A stretch of 31,642 nucleotides of DNA, from NCBI GenBank assembly GCA_030699625.1, contig JAUYLU010000025.1:1-31642 (forward strand), in the 5' to 3' direction. Below are positions 22,400 through 29,601 of this stretch, piece by piece (position 1 is the first letter of the stretch; each line of letters opens with the position of its first letter). The notes under the pieces are model-generated. The model searched no databases, was not told the DNA's origin, and worked only from the letters and a program-made list of their open reading frames with translations. Made by a program: the position numbers and the translations under genes. The DNA is from a bacterium (GTDB lineage: Bacteria; Patescibacteriota; Minisyncoccia; Phycocordibacterales; VMEP01).

Positions 22400-23497
22400 C
22401 TATATCTTGAATTCTATTACATCCCCGTCCTTCACAATGTATTCTTTACCCTCCGTGCGCACGAGGCCTTTCGCTCTCGCTTCAGCGTATGAGCCGGCAT
22501 CGAGCAGCTCTTTCCAAAAAATGACCTCGGCGCGGATGAATTTCTCTTTGAAGTCGGTATGGATGGCCGTGCCCGCGAGTGGCGCCGTCCACCCCTTTTT
22601 TATCGTCCAGGCTCGCGTCTCGTCTTCGCCCGTGGTGAAATAGGTGATGAGCCCGAGCAGCTTGTAGCTCTCGGCAATAAGGTCATTGATGCCGTCGTCG
22701 CTACCCCCAATCTCTTTTCTCATTTCGGCCTTTTCCGAGCCCTTGAATTCCTTGAGCTCGTCCTCTATCTTCGCGTCCAAGAGCACGGGCCTCCCTCCGA
22801 TTTGTACGATATGTCGTACGAGTTCGTCGAACCGCGCCTTGTCCGTTTCATCTAGATTTTTCCCGCCTGCCTTCCGGTTCAATCCGTAGAGTATCGGCTT
22901 TACGGTGAGCAGGTTAAGTTGTTTCAGCATTTTTATTTCCTCTCCATCCCACGCGCGCGAGGAAAGGAGCTTCCCCTCCTCGAGAAGCGCCGTGGCTTTT
23001 TTGAGGAGCGCTTCTTCCTTAAGCGCCGTTTTGTCGCCCTTCTTCACGTCTTTCCCGAGATTCGCGAGCCGCTTCGCCGCCGTTTCCATGTCCGCGAGCA
23101 CCAGCTCGAGGTTGATGACGGAAATGTCCTCGAACGGGTCTATCTTTCCGGCAACATGCTGAATGTCCGGATCCTCGAACAGGCGCACTACTTCGAGGAT
23201 GGCGTCGGTTTCGCGGATGTTCGCAAGAAACTGGTTTCCGAGCCCTTCGCCCTTCGAGGCGCCCGCCACGAGCCCGGCGATATCGACGAACTCGATGACG
23301 GCGGGAACAGTCTTCTTCGATTTTGAAAACGCCGAGAGCTTCGGGAGGCGCTCGTCGGGCACGGGAACGATGCCCACCGACGGGTCGATGGTGCAAAAGG
23401 GATAGTTCTCGGCGGGCACCGATTTCTTGGTGAGCGCGTTAAAGAGCGTCGACTTGCCGACATTAGGAAGGCCAACAATACCAATGCTCAGTGACAT
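22400..23497 (-). CDS. ychF: GTPase/ATPase YchF (OLA1 family)
   Basis: 365 residues, full length. Obg-family P-loop ATPase that binds ribosomes. The P-loop is GLPNVGKSTLFNALT, switch II FVDIAGLVAGASKGEGLGNQFL, the NxxE-type base motif at about PILYGLNRK, and the C-terminal TGS domain LLGLITYFTTGEDETRAWTI, GTAIHTDFKEKFIRAEV, VKDGDVIEFKI. All essential parts are present. The gene is enclosed by 24-bp inverted repeats, and outside these by fragments of a diverged ychF start and end. No Shine-Dalgarno sequence precedes the used ATG. Confidence 0.97.
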   Translation of the reverse strand: MSLSIGIVGLPNVGKSTLFNALTKKSVPAENYPFCTIDPSVGIVPVPDERLPKLSAFSKSKKTVPAVIEFVDIAGLVAGASKGEGLGNQFLANIRETDAILEVVRLFEDPDIQHVAGKIDPFEDISVINLELVLADMETAAKRLANLGKDVKKGDKTALKEEALLKKATALLEEGKLLSSRAWDGEEIKMLKQLNLLTVKPILYGLNRKAGGKNLDETDKARFDELVRHIVQIGGRPVLLDAKIEDELKEFKGSEKAEMRKEIGGSDDGINDLIAESYKLLGLITYFTTGEDETRAWTIKKGWTAPLAGTAIHTDFKEKFIRAEVIFWKELLDAGSYAEARAKGLVRTEGKEYIVKDGDVIEFKI

Positions 23498-23507
23498 GAG
23501 AAAAGGC

Positions 23508-23531
23508 CGACGCCTGCCCCGTAGCTAGCGC
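23508..23531. repeat. Right inverted repeat flanking ychF
   Basis: 24 bp, partner of 22375-22398. In the upstream leader it also forms part of a GCCCCG/CGGGGC hairpin (around 23515-23535). Confidence 0.85.
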
Positions 23532-23550
23532 GGGGCACTATGGTACTGGG

Positions 23551-23586
23551 GTTCGGGAGACCCACGATGCCAATAGACAATGACAT
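23551..23586 (-). pseudogene. Remnant of a second ychF 5' end
   Basis: Encodes MSLSIGIVGLPN, identical to the first 12 residues of the intact ychF, but with different codons at nine of them (including TCT versus AGC for Ser). The frame then continues through unrelated sequence to a stop overlapping the real start. An AGG lies about 10 nt ahead of this ATG, so it may retain the original initiation region. Confidence 0.8.
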
Positions 23587-23598
23587 AATCGATACGCC

Positions 23599-23628
23599 TA
23601 TTCTCTTATTCGCACGAATAAGAGAATA
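23599..23628. repeat. 14-bp palindrome upstream of ychF
   Basis: TATTCTCTTATTCG-CA-CGAATAAGAGAATA. Near perfect and between the quinone-oxidoreductase stop and the ychF remnant; no T-run. Could be an operator or an RNA hairpin. Confidence 0.6.
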
Positions 23629-23639
23629 AGGAAATTACT

Positions 23640-24218
23640 TTATTTCGCCCTCGTCCCCATCCTATAGAGCTTCTTCCTCCAGCCCTCTTTCCACTCGGGC
23701 GCGGCGTTCTTCAAGGGCCCCACTTTCGTCACCTTCGCCTTGATGCCGCCGAAACCGAGGATGGCGCTCCGTATCTCGTTCGAGTTGTCGCCGAAAAGGA
23801 TGCGCGAGAGCATGGGCGGCGAGTCCATGCAGATGACGACCCGGCCGGTGCGCCCCTTGAGGAGCTTCTCCCACCCGGGGCGGTCCTTGTTGAAACGGAA
23901 GGCGAACCCCGGGAGATAGAAACGGTCGAAGAGACCCTTCAGCATCGCGGGCATCGTCCCCCACCAGTTCGGGTAGAAAATGGCGATGTGGTCGGCCCAG
24001 CGGAAATCCTCCTGGAGCGAGCAAAGGTCCGGTTCGAGTTCCTGGATGACCTTATAGCCGTGGTGAAGGATGGGATCGAAGGAAAGGTCGCCGAGATTCT
24101 TTCGGCGCACCTCGAAGCCCGCCGCGCGGGCGCCTTCTTCGTACGCGTCGGCAAAGCCCCCTGAAGTCGTCTCCTTGTCCGTGTGGCCGAGGAGCACCAG
24201 TACGTTCTTTTTGTCCAT
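23640..24218 (-). CDS. Flavodoxin-fold NAD(P)H oxidoreductase (quinone reductase family)
   Basis: 192 residues. It matches the NQO1/MdaB/KefF-type NAD(P)H dehydrogenase (quinone) family. NVLVLLGHTDKETTSGG is the start of the FMN site, WADHIAIFYPNWWGTMPAMLKGLFDRFYLPGFAF is the highly conserved core, and GRTGRVVICMDSPP follows. Two-electron reduction of quinones or nitro compounds protects against oxidative stress; the actual substrate is unknown. It follows the 24226-24450 gene by 7 nt and reads toward ychF. Confidence 0.88.
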   Translation of the reverse strand: MDKKNVLVLLGHTDKETTSGGFADAYEEGARAAGFEVRRKNLGDLSFDPILHHGYKVIQELEPDLCSLQEDFRWADHIAIFYPNWWGTMPAMLKGLFDRFYLPGFAFRFNKDRPGWEKLLKGRTGRVVICMDSPPMLSRILFGDNSNEIRSAILGFGGIKAKVTKVGPLKNAAPEWKEGWRKKLYRMGTRAK

Positions 24219-24225
24219 AAGGCAG

Positions 24226-24450
24226 TTACGTTAAAAGCTTTTGAAATTCGTCGCGGTGCGCTTCCATGACCTCGCGGGCGGCATCCGTCTCACTATACCC
24301 CTCGGCCATCTTTTCCTTTATCTCGCCTGCCACTTTCGCGAAAAATTCTGGATGCGCAAGCATCGCCTTCATGAGCTTTTCGCGTTCCGATTCAGGCAGC
24401 GCCTTGAGCTTCGATTCCAAGAGCTTCTTCAGAAAGAATTCCTTGAACAT
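24226..24450 (-). CDS. Small helical hypothetical protein
   Basis: 74 residues, rich in Lys and Glu, all-helical by eye, with MFKEFFLKKLLESKLKALPE, REKLMKAMLAHPEFFAKVAGE and a C-terminal AAREVMEAHRDEFQKLL. Not recognised. An extended -10 (TGC-TAGAAT) ends exactly 7 nt before the ATG, indicating a leaderless mRNA. It and the downstream oxidoreductase form one transcript. Confidence 0.6.
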   Translation of the reverse strand: MFKEFFLKKLLESKLKALPESEREKLMKAMLAHPEFFAKVAGEIKEKMAEGYSETDAAREVMEAHRDEFQKLLT

Positions 24451-24457
24451 TTCCGTG

Positions 24458-24466
24458 ATTCTAGCA
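24458..24466 (-). promoter_or_regulatory. Extended -10 promoter, leaderless start for the 24226-24450 gene
   Basis: TGC-TAGAAT on the minus strand, with 7 nt (CACGGAA) between it and the ATG. Confidence 0.65.
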
Positions 24467-24481
24467 GATTTTACGGCGTTG

Positions 24482-26215
24482 TCACACCGTTTCCGCGGTG
24501 TAGATGCGCACGGGCTCGTTCCTTCCCTTTACCCGCACGTCGCCGATCGCCTTCCATCGGACGTCTGCTGCGATCTTCTCCTTGGTCGGCTCGCCGACGA
24601 TGAGACGGGTGCCGTGCTCTTTGTTGAGCCCTTCGAGCCGCGAGGCGACGTTCACGGTATCGCCCATGGCGGTGTAGTCGAAGCGCTGGTCGGAACCGAT
24701 GTTCCCCACCACCGCGGGGCCGGTGTAAATCCCGATGCCGATGTCTATCTCGACGCCTTTTTCTTTTTTAAGCAGAACATTGAGCTCTTTCAGGCGTTCG
24801 AGCATCCCGAATGCCGCCCGCAAGGCGTTCTCCGCCTGCCGATCGTCCGGGAGCGGCGCGCCCCAGAAGGCCATGACGGCGTCGCCGATGTATTTGTCGA
24901 GCACGCCCCCGTGCTTCTGCACCTCGCCCGTCATCAGGGTGAAGTAGCGGTTCAGGATGGCGACGAGCTCATGGGCCGAGACGCGCTCGGAGAGCGTAGT
25001 GAAGCCCCTGATGTCGGAAAAGAGGACCGTGATCTCGCGCTCTTCGCCGCCAAGCACCACCCGCGAGGGGTTCGAGAGTATCTCGTCGAGCACCTGCGGC
25101 GAAACGTATTTGGAAAAGGCGCCCTTGAGCGCGCGCTGCTCGCGCTCGCCGACGAAGAAGCGGAAGGCGAAATTGAGCGCCATGGAACCGAGCGCCGCCG
25201 CGTTCAGATGGAAGAGGTTGACCGTCGTTCCGCCTTCGTGGAGGAGCAGAGCGGCAAAGTCGAGGACGAGCAGGAGGGCGAACGAGGCGAGGAGCGCGCG
25301 AAGCGGCCCCCTCATGCGGGAAAAAAGGATCCCCGGTGCAAGCGCGGCAAAAAGAAGGAGGGCGTACGAGCCCGCGGGCGAAAGCGGCTCCTCGCGATAG
25401 CCCATGAGAAGCATGTTCGCGACGTTCGCCTGGATCTCAACGCCGGCCATCTCGGTCCCCTTCGAGAGCGGCGTCGGCTTCTCGTCATGGAGATCGGGAG
25501 AAGTCGCCCCGATAAGCACGATCTTTCCGCGGAGCGTTTCCGAGAGATCTTCCTCGAGGAGGCGGTAGAACGGGATTTGCCGGATGGCGCCGGGCGGCGC
25601 GGCATAGACGATGGAGACGATGCCCGTGTCTGCAGGAGCCGCGCCGCCCGCTTCGGCGAGAAGCGCAGCCATCGCCTTTCGCTGTCCTCCCGGCGTTCCT
25701 ATGGAAAGCGGCACGCGGCGCACCACGCCGTCCTTGTCCATGATGAGGTTCACATGCCCCTTCGCAATACGCGCGTTTTCGAAAAACTGCGGGAGCGGCT
25801 CGGTAAGCCGCTCGGCCAGCGCCTGGCCGTCATCGAAGCGAAGCGGCCCTTCGACCGGGAAAACGAGCGGGTAGGTCGTTTCCAAGAGCGCGCTCGCGAG
25901 AGCCGCGTCGTCCCCGTTCCCGAGCCGCGAGCGCTCGGCGAGCACCACGTCGAAACCGACGGCCAGGGGCTTTGCCCGTTCGAGTGCGAGAAAAGCGGCC
26001 GCAAAGTATTCTCTCGGCCACGGCCATTGGCCGAGGCGGGAAAGCGATTCGTCGTCGATGCCGACGACGACAATGCGGCTGTCCACCGGCTTCGGCGCGA
26101 CCATAAGGTCCTCAAGGAAACGCTCGGTGCCGAAAAAAAGCCCGGCTCCGTACGAGAAGGCGGCGGCTCCCGCTACGACGAGGGAGATGAGCACATGCGA
26201 GGCCGGATATTTCAT
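24482..26215 (-). CDS. CHASE2-domain class III adenylate cyclase
   Basis: 577 residues. An N-terminal anchor (about 8-26) precedes a CHASE2 extracytoplasmic sensor (about 38-290: VGIDDESLSRLGQWPWPREYF, KPLAVGFDVV, GVVRRVPLSI, KIVLIGATSPDLHD). Three membrane helices follow (about 310-390), then the cyclase domain (about 410-577). Metal-binding Asp is in VLFSDIRGFTTLSE and KYIGDAVMAFWGAP. Specificity and catalytic residues are in DYTAMGDTVNVASRLEG. It makes cAMP in response to an outside signal. It lies 5 nt after the FecR-domain gene, a pairing seen in other bacteria. The longer in-frame start overlaps that gene and is rejected. Confidence 0.93.
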   Translation of the reverse strand: MKYPASHVLISLVVAGAAAFSYGAGLFFGTERFLEDLMVAPKPVDSRIVVVGIDDESLSRLGQWPWPREYFAAAFLALERAKPLAVGFDVVLAERSRLGNGDDAALASALLETTYPLVFPVEGPLRFDDGQALAERLTEPLPQFFENARIAKGHVNLIMDKDGVVRRVPLSIGTPGGQRKAMAALLAEAGGAAPADTGIVSIVYAAPPGAIRQIPFYRLLEEDLSETLRGKIVLIGATSPDLHDEKPTPLSKGTEMAGVEIQANVANMLLMGYREEPLSPAGSYALLLFAALAPGILFSRMRGPLRALLASFALLLVLDFAALLLHEGGTTVNLFHLNAAALGSMALNFAFRFFVGEREQRALKGAFSKYVSPQVLDEILSNPSRVVLGGEEREITVLFSDIRGFTTLSERVSAHELVAILNRYFTLMTGEVQKHGGVLDKYIGDAVMAFWGAPLPDDRQAENALRAAFGMLERLKELNVLLKKEKGVEIDIGIGIYTGPAVVGNIGSDQRFDYTAMGDTVNVASRLEGLNKEHGTRLIVGEPTKEKIAADVRWKAIGDVRVKGRNEPVRIYTAETV

Positions 26216-26220
26216 GGGAA

Positions 26221-27600
26221 TCAGCCCCGGAGCTCGGTCTCGGGAATGAACGGCGTCACTATGAACTCGATAGGCTTCGCGGTGAAGAGCGTTCCTTCGT
26301 ATTGCAATACCGCCTCGACGCTCCCCTTGATGTCGCCGAGCTCTGAATCCTCGTCGCGGAGTTTGGAGAGAAAGGCGCCGGGCGAGGCGAATACGCCCAC
26401 ATTCCCGGTCACCTTCCATGATGCCTTGTCGGTCACGTCGAGCCGGCTTCCGTCGGCAAAAACGAGGATTGCGCGAAACGAGACCTTGTCCCCGTCCGTG
26501 AAGGCGCGCACCGAAGTTTTTGTCTCGATGACGAGCGAGCTCGGCGCGGCGACGGGTTTGGTTGCCGTTGTCCCGCCGGAAGTTTTCGTCCGTACCGTGC
26601 TGGTCTCCATGGGCGTTTCTTCTTTCACTTCGGTGGTTTTTGCGGTTTCTTCGCTCACTGGTCCCACGTGTATGCCGTCCTCGAGGAGGCGCTCCTTTAC
26701 CCGCTCGCGGAGCTCCTCGATGCTTTCCGCCTTGAGCTTTTCTATTATTTCCCGTTCGGAGTTCCGCTCTTTGCGGAGCGCCTCGGCTTTCTCCTTGCGC
26801 GCCTTCACCTCCTCGCGGAGCTCTTTGCGGGTCCGCTCCTCGCTTCTCGCTTCTTCTTTGATGGCCTCAACTGCATCGTCGAGCTCGTCGTCTTGTGCGC
26901 GGTTTTCCTTGATAAAGCGATCGTTTAGGAATTCCTTCGGCACTTCCTTGAGCACGAGCGCCGTTTCCGCGGTCGTCTGCTTCGTCGCGATGGCCCGTGC
27001 CGTCTCGTCGTCGATCTCGACGAACATATTCTCGGTAACGAGCTTCCCCTTGCCTTCGACCGGCGCCTTTGAGACGGGGTCGAGCGCCCTTATCTCGATC
27101 GTCCGTTCCGCGCCGACTATCTTCGTCGCGCCGTTCCTGTATTCGGTGAGGAATGCGGTGCCGCGGACGGTCGCCACCGCATTCGAGGTCTTTACCTCCC
27201 AGCTCGAGCGCGGCGTGGCAAGGCCGATTACTTTTGACCATACGCGCCCGGCCACGAGCGTGGCGCGGAGCGTGAGCGTCTCGTCGGCCTCGAGGCGCGC
27301 GCGTTCGAGCACGAGCGTGGAGTTCGAATCGAGGCGAAGCGCCGATCCGTCGGGAAGATGGACGGTCGCCGTGCCCAAGACGTCCGAACGGAGCGTGGTG
27401 CCCTCGTCGAGCTCGTCTCCCGTGCGAAGCTCTTTGAGCGTAGAGCCGTCCGCTTCCACCCTGAAGACTTTGGCGGTGGTCACTTCGACCCAGGGCTTTC
27501 CCGGAGCGGCGACAAGCGCCTTGCCGCCCGTCCCCGCCCAGAAATAAAAGCCGAGGGCGGCAAGCCCTGCAATCACAGCAAGCATTCCTATCGTTTTCAT
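26221..27600 (-). CDS. FecR-domain protein with coiled coil and Ig-like C-terminus
   Basis: 459 residues. Signal or anchor helix at 4-22 (IGMLAVIAGLAALGFYFW). A FecR domain lies at about 35-165, with GDELDEGTTLRSDVLGTATV, LPDGSALRLDSNSTLVLE and TSNAVATVRGTAF. A long charged coiled coil (about 225-310) leads to a Ser/Thr linker and a C-terminal Ig-like (BIG2-type) domain (FTDGDKVSFRAILVFADG and DKASWKVTGNV). Probably a periplasmic or cell-surface ligand sensor working with the cyclase. The ATG abuts element copy 7. Before the insertion its start probably overlapped the DsbA stop as ATGA. Confidence 0.85.
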   Translation of the reverse strand: MKTIGMLAVIAGLAALGFYFWAGTGGKALVAAPGKPWVEVTTAKVFRVEADGSTLKELRTGDELDEGTTLRSDVLGTATVHLPDGSALRLDSNSTLVLERARLEADETLTLRATLVAGRVWSKVIGLATPRSSWEVKTSNAVATVRGTAFLTEYRNGATKIVGAERTIEIRALDPVSKAPVEGKGKLVTENMFVEIDDETARAIATKQTTAETALVLKEVPKEFLNDRFIKENRAQDDELDDAVEAIKEEARSEERTRKELREEVKARKEKAEALRKERNSEREIIEKLKAESIEELRERVKERLLEDGIHVGPVSEETAKTTEVKEETPMETSTVRTKTSGGTTATKPVAAPSSLVIETKTSVRAFTDGDKVSFRAILVFADGSRLDVTDKASWKVTGNVGVFASPGAFLSKLRDEDSELGDIKGSVEAVLQYEGTLFTAKPIEFIVTPFIPETELRG

Positions 27601-27746
27601 CCTGTTAGAGATAGGGAACGCTCTTCCTCTTGAAGAAGAAAGTTTCCTTATGATTATCCTTAAATTTTTCTGCCATGTTCAGCGCCCTATCGCGTTCCCG
27701 TAAGTCTTTAATACTGTACCATTATCAAAAACTTATCTCTAACAGG
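27601..27746. mobile_element. CCTGTTAGA inverted-repeat element, copy 7 (between dsbA-like and fecR-like genes)
   Basis: 146 bp with 13-bp ends, CCTGTTAGAGATA and TATCTCTAACAGG. There is an inner stem GGGAACGC (27614-27621) / GCGTTCCC (27692-27699), and a 33-nt unpaired arm at 27701-27733. It interrupts an ATGA overlap. On the minus strand ATGAGT precedes it (its TGA is the DsbA stop) and ATGAAA follows (the FecR start). Confidence 0.8.
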
Positions 27747-27748
27747 AC

Positions 27749-28393
27749 TCATGGCGTCACTGGGGGAAGGCCGCGCTCCATGGCCCGCTCGATTTCTCTC
27801 TTGAACTCATCATAGTTCCCGGGGTTTTTTATCTTTGTTCCGTTCACGAAAAACGTGGGCGTGGCGTTCACTTTGAGCCGGAGTCCGCCCGCGTAATCGC
27901 GTTCTATCTTGTCTTCCGTCTCTTTTGAATCAAGATCGGCCTCAAAGCGCGCAGTGTCGAGCCCGAGCTCTTTCGCATAGGCAGTCGCGAGCGTCCTCAT
28001 GGTCGCGCTTGTCGCCCACTCCTCCTGCTTTTCAAAGAGAAGATCGTGCATCTCCCAAAACTTACCCTGCTTCCCTGCCGCTTCCGCGGCTTTGGCGGCG
28101 AGCACCGCGTTCTGATGTATCTGGGTGAGCGGAAAATGGCGGTACGCGAAACGGAGCGTGTCATTGAAATCGCCGCGGATCTCCGCGACGAGCGGCTCAT
28201 ACGCGGCGCAGGCCGGGCATTGGAAATCGCTGTACTCGATGAGCTCGACCTTTGGGTCGAGGGCGCCATCGGTCCAATCTGCAGCTTCGATCGAGGCAAT
28301 CGGCGCGCCGCCTTTGCCGGAAAGCCAAAGCACTGCGCCGAAAAAAAGCACGATGAGCGCAACCGAGACGATGAGCGTAGTACTGGTTTTCAT
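27749..28393 (-). CDS. DsbA-like thiol-disulfide oxidoreductase, membrane-anchored
   Basis: 214 residues. An N-terminal anchor or signal (about 5-25, TLIVSVALIVLFFGAVLWL) precedes a thioredoxin fold with active site FQCPACAAYEPL and the cis-Pro loop NATPTFFVNGTKI. It belongs to the DsbA/BdbD/Thioredoxin_4 group and introduces disulfides in exported proteins. It forms a unit with the FecR/cyclase genes downstream and is 32 nt from the Gmad2 gene upstream. Its stop codon TGA is at 27749-27751, and the ATGA overlap there is the site of element copy 7. Confidence 0.92.
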   Translation of the reverse strand: MKTSTTLIVSVALIVLFFGAVLWLSGKGGAPIASIEAADWTDGALDPKVELIEYSDFQCPACAAYEPLVAEIRGDFNDTLRFAYRHFPLTQIHQNAVLAAKAAEAAGKQGKFWEMHDLLFEKQEEWATSATMRTLATAYAKELGLDTARFEADLDSKETEDKIERDYAGGLRLKVNATPTFFVNGTKIKNPGNYDEFKREIERAMERGLPPVTP

Positions 28394-28425
28394 GGATTTT
28401 TCAGTATATCACGGCCGTTTCATTC

Positions 28426-28869
28426 TTAGTGGAGCACCACGCGGACCATGAGCTCCCGCTCGAGTTCCGGAAGACGCGAGGGATTAGCGGCCGTGAATAC
28501 GACGATAGCCCGTCCGTTCGCGGGCAAACTTGCAGGAATATATCCCATAAAATAGACGAAGCTATCGTTCACTGACGTGCCGTCCGCTTTCGCCTTACCT
28601 TGGCCGATAAGCGCCCCGTTCTCGTCGAGCACTTTTACTGGGAAAACGCCGCCAGAAAACCACGAACCGCGGGCGCGGCCTTTCACGAATACGGGGCGAG
28701 CAACCGTGTTGCCGATTTCCGGCTGAATGAGCTCGAACGAATAGCTTTCGACGGTGGTGAGTGCTTTGACGGGCGCTTTGACCGCCTGATAAGAAACCGA
28801 CTGATAAAAAATGAAAAGTGCGGAGACGGCGATGAGGGCGCAAAGCACAAGCACCTTGGTATTGACCAT
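28426..28869 (-). CDS. Gmad2-like immunoglobulin-fold protein, membrane-anchored
   Basis: 147 residues. Signal/anchor at about 5-24 (VLVLCALIAVSALFIFY). A Gmad2-like Ig domain follows, with ELIQPEIGNTVARPVFVKGRARGSWF split around GGVFPVKVLDENGALIG and a C-terminal ANGRAIVVFTAANPSRLPEL. Related domains occur next to germination or envelope proteins, so an extracytoplasmic binding role is inferred. The ATG at 28867-28869 is preferred to a GTG 9 nt upstream because an extended -10 (TGT-TACAGT) lies 7 nt before it. Confidence 0.75.
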   Translation of the reverse strand: MVNTKVLVLCALIAVSALFIFYQSVSYQAVKAPVKALTTVESYSFELIQPEIGNTVARPVFVKGRARGSWFSGGVFPVKVLDENGALIGQGKAKADGTSVNDSFVYFMGYIPASLPANGRAIVVFTAANPSRLPELERELMVRVVLH

Positions 28870-28876
28870 TGCGTCC

Positions 28877-28885
28877 ACTGTAACA
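28877..28885 (-). promoter_or_regulatory. Extended -10 promoter of the Gmad2 gene, leaderless
   Basis: TGT-TACAGT on the minus strand ends 7 nt before the ATG. It directly follows the terminator at 28884-28915. Confidence 0.55.
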
Positions 28886-28915
28886 AAAAGAAACGCCCGG
28901 CACTACGGCCGGGCG
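28884..28915 (-). terminator. Intrinsic terminator overlapping the stop of the 28903 gene
   Basis: CGCCCGGC / GCCGGGCG with a 6-nt loop followed on the minus strand by TTTCTTTTT. The stem contains the last codons and TAG of the gene. Confidence 0.88.
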
Positions 28916-29520
28916 GTGAAAAAAAGCGGGAGCTTCGAGCTTTCAGGGTCCTTTGGAAGCGGCTTTATAAGCGGCCTTATAAGGAGAAGGCCGTCACGCG
29001 CGAGCCGCTCTGCCTCGGCGCCGCAGAATCCCATGCGATGGGGAGTGTCGAAATACCAGATTCCATAGCACGCGCCGAGCGCCATGACCCGCAATGTGTA
29101 TTTGAGGTCTTCTTCGAGGTCTTCCTCGATTTCGCGGCCTCCCTTGAGTTCGCGCCTGAGGGTCGGCCAGTGTACCTCGTGCGTCGGCGTCCCGAGCGGC
29201 GGCAGTTTGTCGATTGCTTTCAAAAATGCGCTGCGGTCCTTGTCCAGAATCTTCGGCAGTATCGGATTGATCTCGACATCTATATCGCAGAGCACGCAAT
29301 CGAAGCGCCACTTCCCCGTTTGCTTTGACTCCTTATGGAGATGCTCAAGCTCATGCTCGAACGGGAACTCGTGCATTTTTTTGCGCGGTGTGGCGCCGTG
29401 GTGCCACTCGTCGACGATGCCGCCGACCGCCCCTATCAAGCTTCTTCCGTTTTTAACGATCGTGCCGGTTACGGAAGTGTGCTGGTTTACTATTTCCTCG
29501 ATGACCTTGAGGTGGTCCAT
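28903..29520 (-). CDS. Unknown soluble protein with a CxxC motif
   Basis: 205 residues, not recognised. A good Shine-Dalgarno sequence (GGGAGG, 6 nt before ATG) supports the start at 29518-29520. It contains FDCVLCDIDVEINP (two Cys spaced CxxC), a His-rich region HEFPFEHELEHLHKES and WHHGATPRKKMHE, and further cysteines at GACYGIWYF and FCGAE. This mix of His and Cys suggests a metal site, but no family could be named. It ends with the terminator hairpin. Monocistronic. Confidence 0.55.
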   Translation of the reverse strand: MDHLKVIEEIVNQHTSVTGTIVKNGRSLIGAVGGIVDEWHHGATPRKKMHEFPFEHELEHLHKESKQTGKWRFDCVLCDIDVEINPILPKILDKDRSAFLKAIDKLPPLGTPTHEVHWPTLRRELKGGREIEEDLEEDLKYTLRVMALGACYGIWYFDTPHRMGFCGAEAERLARDGLLLIRPLIKPLPKDPESSKLPLFFTARP

Positions 29521-29573
29521 CTTTGCCTCCCATGAAGTTCTCTGCCCGCATGATACCTCAAAACCCGCAAAGC

Positions 29574-29599
29574 AAAAGCCGCCCGGGAGGGCGGCTTTT
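29574..29599 (-). terminator. Intrinsic terminator after the 29602 gene
   Basis: AAAAGCCGCC-CGGGAG-GGCGGCTTTT, 10-bp stem with short A/T runs; readable on both strands. Confidence 0.8.
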
Positions 29600-29601
29600 G
29601 G

